From NCBI GenBank assembly GCA_013331125.1, contig DUGW01000186.1:1-6882 (forward strand): 6,882 bases of DNA. The letters are read 5' to 3'. The translations under genes were made by a program, and so were the position numbers. Under the pieces are notes generated by a model that saw only the letters and a list, made by a program, of their open reading frames with translations, was not told the origin of the DNA and did not search any database. This DNA comes from Candidatus Woesearchaeota archaeon (lineage in GTDB: Archaea > Nanoarchaeota > Nanoarchaeia > Woesearchaeales > UBA11576). This document shows, piece after piece, positions 4,836 to 6,882 of the stretch. Numbering within the stretch: the stretch's first letter is position 1; the number at the start of each line of letters is the position of its first letter.

Positions 4836-5906
4836 ATGAGACAGCTGTTCCAGTTCATGATATTCTTCGCAGTGTTCATCACGATATACCTATCCCTGAA
4901 CTCTTACGTCATCCTCCGTCTTGCTGGGATGCTCAAGGTCAACCACCGGGCGTATCTTTATGGTCTTATCGCCTTTGTCGTTCTTGGTTTCCCGATAGCC
5001 ACTAGCATCGAGAAGTTCTTCCCTAACATCATCTCGCGCATCCTCTACACCATCTCTTCTCTCTGGATGGGTATTGTCTTCCTTCTCTTCTCAGGACTCA
5101 TCCTCTACGAATTGTCAAGACTTTTCATAAGGATCGATCCTTTCAAGGCAGCGACCACGATAATCATCATAGTCATCTGCCTGACAGTATTCGCCACCAT
5201 CAACGCCTTTTTCATCAATGTGAAGACCATTGACCTTCCTATCGAGGGGTTGAAGCAGGACCTTAAGGTTGTCCAGCTTTCTGATATCCATGTCGGCACT
5301 ATCCGTAACTCTGGCTACCTCGAAAAGATTGCGAAGAAGATAAACGACATCGACCCCGACATCGTCCTGATCACAGGCGACCTTGTGGACGGTACAGCTC
5401 CTCTCCAGCCTAAGATGTTTGATGGTCTCAACAGACTAAGAGCCCGGATCTTCTTCGTCTCCGGCAACCATGAGATCTATGAAGGCGTGGACAAGGTCTG
5501 TGCTTTGTTCAACGATTCCAAGATAAAGGTCCTTAAGAATGAGGCTGTCTCTTTTGATGGCATCCAGGTTGTCGGTGTGAATTTCTCTGAGTCCCGCTCT
5601 CATCTCAAGGAGGTCCTGCCTAATATCAAATTGGACCAGAAAAAGCCTGCCATCCTCATGTATCATCCTCCCACTGAGACCGAGACTGCCAATGAGTACG
5701 GCATCGATCTCCAGCTGTCTGGCCACACGCATAAGGGCCAGATCTACCCTTTCAATCTCTTGACAATGGCTGTCTTCCCGAGATACACCGGCCTCCATAA
5801 CATCAAGGGGACTTATCTTTATATCTCCCCTGGGACAGGTACCTGGGGCCCTTATATGAGGCTTGGCTCCAGGAATGAGATAACTGTCTTTAATCTCAAG
5901 GCTTGA
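4836..5906 (+). CDS. Membrane-anchored calcineurin-like metallophosphoesterase
   Basis: This 356-residue protein combines four predicted membrane helices (about 5-25, 41-58, 69-92, 104-126) with a C-terminal metallophosphoesterase domain. The five metal-binding blocks are intact: LSDIHVG (D150, H152), GDLVDG (D182), GNHE (N211, H212), YHPP (H277) and SGHTHKGQIYPF (H297, H299). The ending SPGTGTWGPYMRLGSRNEIT (331-350) is typical of the YkuE/YaeI/TMPPE branch. Enzymes of this fold hydrolyse phosphoester bonds with two metal ions; the branch acts at membranes and some relatives are reported to cleave phospholipid-linked substrates, but the substrate here cannot be read from sequence. The start at 4836 follows a TATA box at the leaderless distance; another reading frame from 4778 is unsupported. 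It stands alone on the rightward strand and uses pyrimidine-ending codons (11 of 15 prolines are CCT, none CCA), unlike the leftward genes. Very sure of family. Confidence 0.95.
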   Translation: MRQLFQFMIFFAVFITIYLSLNSYVILRLAGMLKVNHRAYLYGLIAFVVLGFPIATSIEKFFPNIISRILYTISSLWMGIVFLLFSGLILYELSRLFIRIDPFKAATTIIIIVICLTVFATINAFFINVKTIDLPIEGLKQDLKVVQLSDIHVGTIRNSGYLEKIAKKINDIDPDIVLITGDLVDGTAPLQPKMFDGLNRLRARIFFVSGNHEIYEGVDKVCALFNDSKIKVLKNEAVSFDGIQVVGVNFSESRSHLKEVLPNIKLDQKKPAILMYHPPTETETANEYGIDLQLSGHTHKGQIYPFNLLTMAVFPRYTGLHNIKGTYLYISPGTGTWGPYMRLGSRNEITVFNLKA

Positions 5907-5933
5907 TGGATTTAACAGTTACAGGCCTTCTTC

Positions 5934-5956
5934 TGCGTGATATCTGGCATTACGCA
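5934..5956 (+). promoter_or_regulatory. Imperfect inverted repeat upstream of the YkgJ-like gene promoter
   Basis: TGCGTGAT (5934-5941) and ATTACGCA (5949-5956) form an 8-bp stem with one G-U pair and a 7-nt loop. It lies 9 bp upstream of the TATA box at 5965, so it could be an operator or the 3' end hairpin of the phosphoesterase mRNA. There is no T-run after it, so classical termination is not indicated. Could be chance. Confidence 0.3.
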
Positions 5957-5964
5957 AAACATAG

Positions 5965-5973
5965 CTTTATAAA
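5965..5973 (+). promoter_or_regulatory. TATA box upstream of the YkgJ-like gene
   Basis: CTTTATAAA is identical to the element before the phosphoesterase gene. It is centred 31 bp before an ATG at 6000 and 59 bp before the in-frame ATG at 6028. Predicted transcription starts near 5996, so the annotated gene would have a leader of about 30 nt with GGAG at 6017-6020. Confidence 0.65.
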
Positions 5974-6027
5974 CCCCCTTCTTACTCCAGAACCTGAAAA
6001 TGTTACCTAGACAGCTGGAGAAACTGT

Positions 6028-6480
6028 ATGGATGCAGAGAAGATAGCGCAGAAGGCAAGGAGAAGCATAGGGATGTTCTGTATAGAGGAATGTCGGTCTT
6101 ACTGCTGCAGGAAAGGCTACCTTGTGGTGGATGATTCCCAGCTGAGGCTTCTTACCAAGTACAAGAAGGACTACACTCCTAGCATCAAGCCTCTTGCTGA
6201 CGGCAAGTATTCTTTTTTCCTTGGGGCTACTGATATGCCTTGCCCCAGGCTCAAGCCTGATTTCAAGTGCTCTGCCCATCGCAACAAGAACCGTCCTTCT
6301 GCCTGCAAGGAGTTCCCGCTCTTCATCAAGGGCAAGGAGATAATCCTCTCGCATAGGTGCCTGGCTGTCAGGCAGGGTCTTCTTTTCCCTTATGTCAAGC
6401 AGCTTGAGGCTCTTGGCTACAAGGTCAGGCATAACGAGTCTGACTACATGGAGAGCGTCAGTGGCATCGACCTCTGCTGA
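6028..6480 (+). CDS. YkgJ-type cysteine-cluster (putative metal-chelating) protein
   Basis: The 150-residue frame contains the CxxCxxCC-family pattern, thought to chelate zinc or iron. C18-X3-C22-X3-C26-C27 in FCIEECRSYCCRKGYL comes first. MPCPRL (C72), C81 within FKCSAH, and the diagnostic NRPSACKEFP (C93) follow, with C111 in SHRCLAV and a terminal C150. No membrane segment is visible; probably cytoplasmic. Function of the family is poorly defined. In-frame sequence upstream reaches a stop at 5995 with no other ATG, so 6028 is the only start in this frame; GGAG at 6017-6020 could serve it. However, an out-of-frame ATG at 6000 reads MLPRQLEKLYG up to 6032, and removing one G from TATGGATG would join it to DAEKIAQKARRSIG, so the true N-terminus may be about 9 residues longer and frameshifted. 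Codons shift from purine-ending to pyrimidine-ending after roughly the first 25. Family call sure, start uncertain. Confidence 0.85.
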   Translation: MDAEKIAQKARRSIGMFCIEECRSYCCRKGYLVVDDSQLRLLTKYKKDYTPSIKPLADGKYSFFLGATDMPCPRLKPDFKCSAHRNKNRPSACKEFPLFIKGKEIILSHRCLAVRQGLLFPYVKQLEALGYKVRHNESDYMESVSGIDLC

Positions 6481-6497
6481 GTCAAGTCCAAAAATTG

Positions 6498-6518
6498 TTT
6501 ACTGGTTTCTTCGGTAAA
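6498..6518 (+). terminator. Weak hairpin after the YkgJ-like gene
   Basis: TTTACTGG (6498-6505) and TCGGTAAA (6511-6518) can pair over 8 positions, including two G-U pairs, around a 5-nt loop, 18 bases after the stop codon. It may mark the 3' end of the mRNA, but it overlaps the AT-rich promoter element of the next gene and has no T-tract, so confidence is low. Confidence 0.25.
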
Positions 6519-6524
6519 TTATAT
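6516..6524 (+). promoter_or_regulatory. TATA-like element for the lipoprotein gene
   Basis: AAATTATAT at 6516-6524 would start transcription near 6547, leaving a short leader of about 15 nt that contains the strong ribosome site at 6551-6558. Confidence 0.5.
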
Positions 6525-6550
6525 TAATGACCTTTGACCCGGTTGTGAAT

Positions 6551-6558
6551 GAGGTGAT
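6551..6558 (+). promoter_or_regulatory. Strong Shine-Dalgarno site of the lipoprotein gene
   Basis: GAGGTGAT matches eight bases of the complement of the archaeal 16S rRNA 3' end and lies 3 nt before the ATG at 6562, fixing that start codon. Confidence 0.75.
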
Positions 6559-6561
6559 AAC

Positions 6562-6882
6562 ATGCGCAATATCCGTAGTCATATCTACTGTCTTCCGATC
6601 GTTGTCATGAGCATCTTGATGATGGCTCTGTCTCTTACTGCCTGTTCTCCGGTTGAGACTCCTCCTGCAGAGTCAGCAGTCACCGAACCTGTCTCTGTAG
6701 GCACCGACCCTATGACACACATAGGCTGTTCTGAAGAAGAGGTGGCGAGTGATACCTGCGCTCCTAAAGATAATATTGAACTCTTCGGTCAGGACCTTGA
6801 CCAATATGTCGATTCCGAGACTGTCGCCCAGCCTGCTGGTTTCTTCGCCCGGCCTAAAGAACCTGGCGTTTATCCTGGCGTG
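6562..6882 (+). CDS. Predicted secreted lipoprotein, partial (C-terminus outside window)
   Basis: The reading frame is open for 107 codons to the window edge with no stop. The N-terminus is a lipoprotein signal peptide: MRNIRSHIY basic region, a hydrophobic core (about 11-26) and lipobox LTAC with C28 as the likely lipid-modified cysteine. A Pro/Thr/Ser/Glu-rich linker (30-50) follows, as expected for a tethered surface protein. Two further cysteines (C56, C66) could form a disulfide outside the cell. The rest (about 70-107) is acidic, then rich in Pro, Gly and Phe, with no domain I recognise. The start is set by GAGGTGAT just upstream. It is the third rightward gene in a row, with its own TATA-like element. 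Its codons are pyrimidine-ending like its rightward neighbours. Surface anchoring is well supported; function is unknown. Confidence 0.8.
   Translation, partial: MRNIRSHIYCLPIVVMSILMMALSLTACSPVETPPAESAVTEPVSVGTDPMTHIGCSEEEVASDTCAPKDNIELFGQDLDQYVDSETVAQPAGFFARPKEPGVYPGV

Noticed and set aside
5436..5798. Leftward frame opposite the phosphoesterase
   Set aside because: Antisense to the catalytic domain with all motifs intact on the other strand.
6007..6432. Leftward frame opposite the YkgJ-like gene
   Set aside because: Antisense to the conserved Cys-cluster protein; no initiation signals.

Overview
The window looks archaeal and most likely comes from a DPANN-type genome; Woesearchaeota-like is my best guess, from gene content only. 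Supporting evidence: a diphthamide-synthesis (Dph2) family gene, a family limited to archaea and eukaryotes; consensus archaeal TATA boxes (TTTAAATA, CTTTATAAA) about 27 bp upstream of several start codons, implying leaderless mRNAs; near-perfect Shine-Dalgarno sites on internal operon genes; and heavy use of AGG and ATA codons. Genes are tightly packed, no gene-free stretch exceeds about 125 bases, and I see no tRNA, rRNA, CRISPR array or mobile element.

Left part (1-1791). A histone-deacetylase-family enzyme runs leftward off the window edge. A 104-bp intergenic region separates it from a rightward small Cys-rich protein of unknown function. That gene converges on a leftward Dph2-family gene, and the two stop codons overlap in TTAA. 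The Dph2 homologue is short (209 residues): it keeps the second and third domains with their cysteines but lacks the N-terminal domain that carries the first iron-sulfur ligand.

Centre (1847-4740, all leftward). A three-gene membrane operon encodes two tandem GIDE/BAM-domain proteins (coupled through TGATG) followed by LemA. Upstream is a two-gene unit: a small TPR-like protein, then the rRNA methyltransferase RlmH. A 2.3-copy tandem repeat lies between those two genes.

Right part (4836-6882, all rightward). A four-helix membrane protein with a calcineurin-like phosphoesterase domain is divergent from the TPR/RlmH unit. It is followed by a YkgJ-type Cys-cluster protein, whose N-terminus may hide a frameshift, and by the start of a secreted lipoprotein that leaves the window.

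Two themes emerge. One is translation: Dph2 would modify EF-2 and RlmH modifies 23S rRNA. The other is the cell envelope: the GIDE/GIDE/LemA operon, the membrane phosphoesterase and the lipoprotein. Leftward genes favour purine-ending codons and rightward genes pyrimidine-ending ones, which points to a strong replication-strand bias. The most interesting items are the GIDE-GIDE-LemA operon, the domain-deleted Dph2, the promoter-spacing pattern and the possible YkgJ frameshift.
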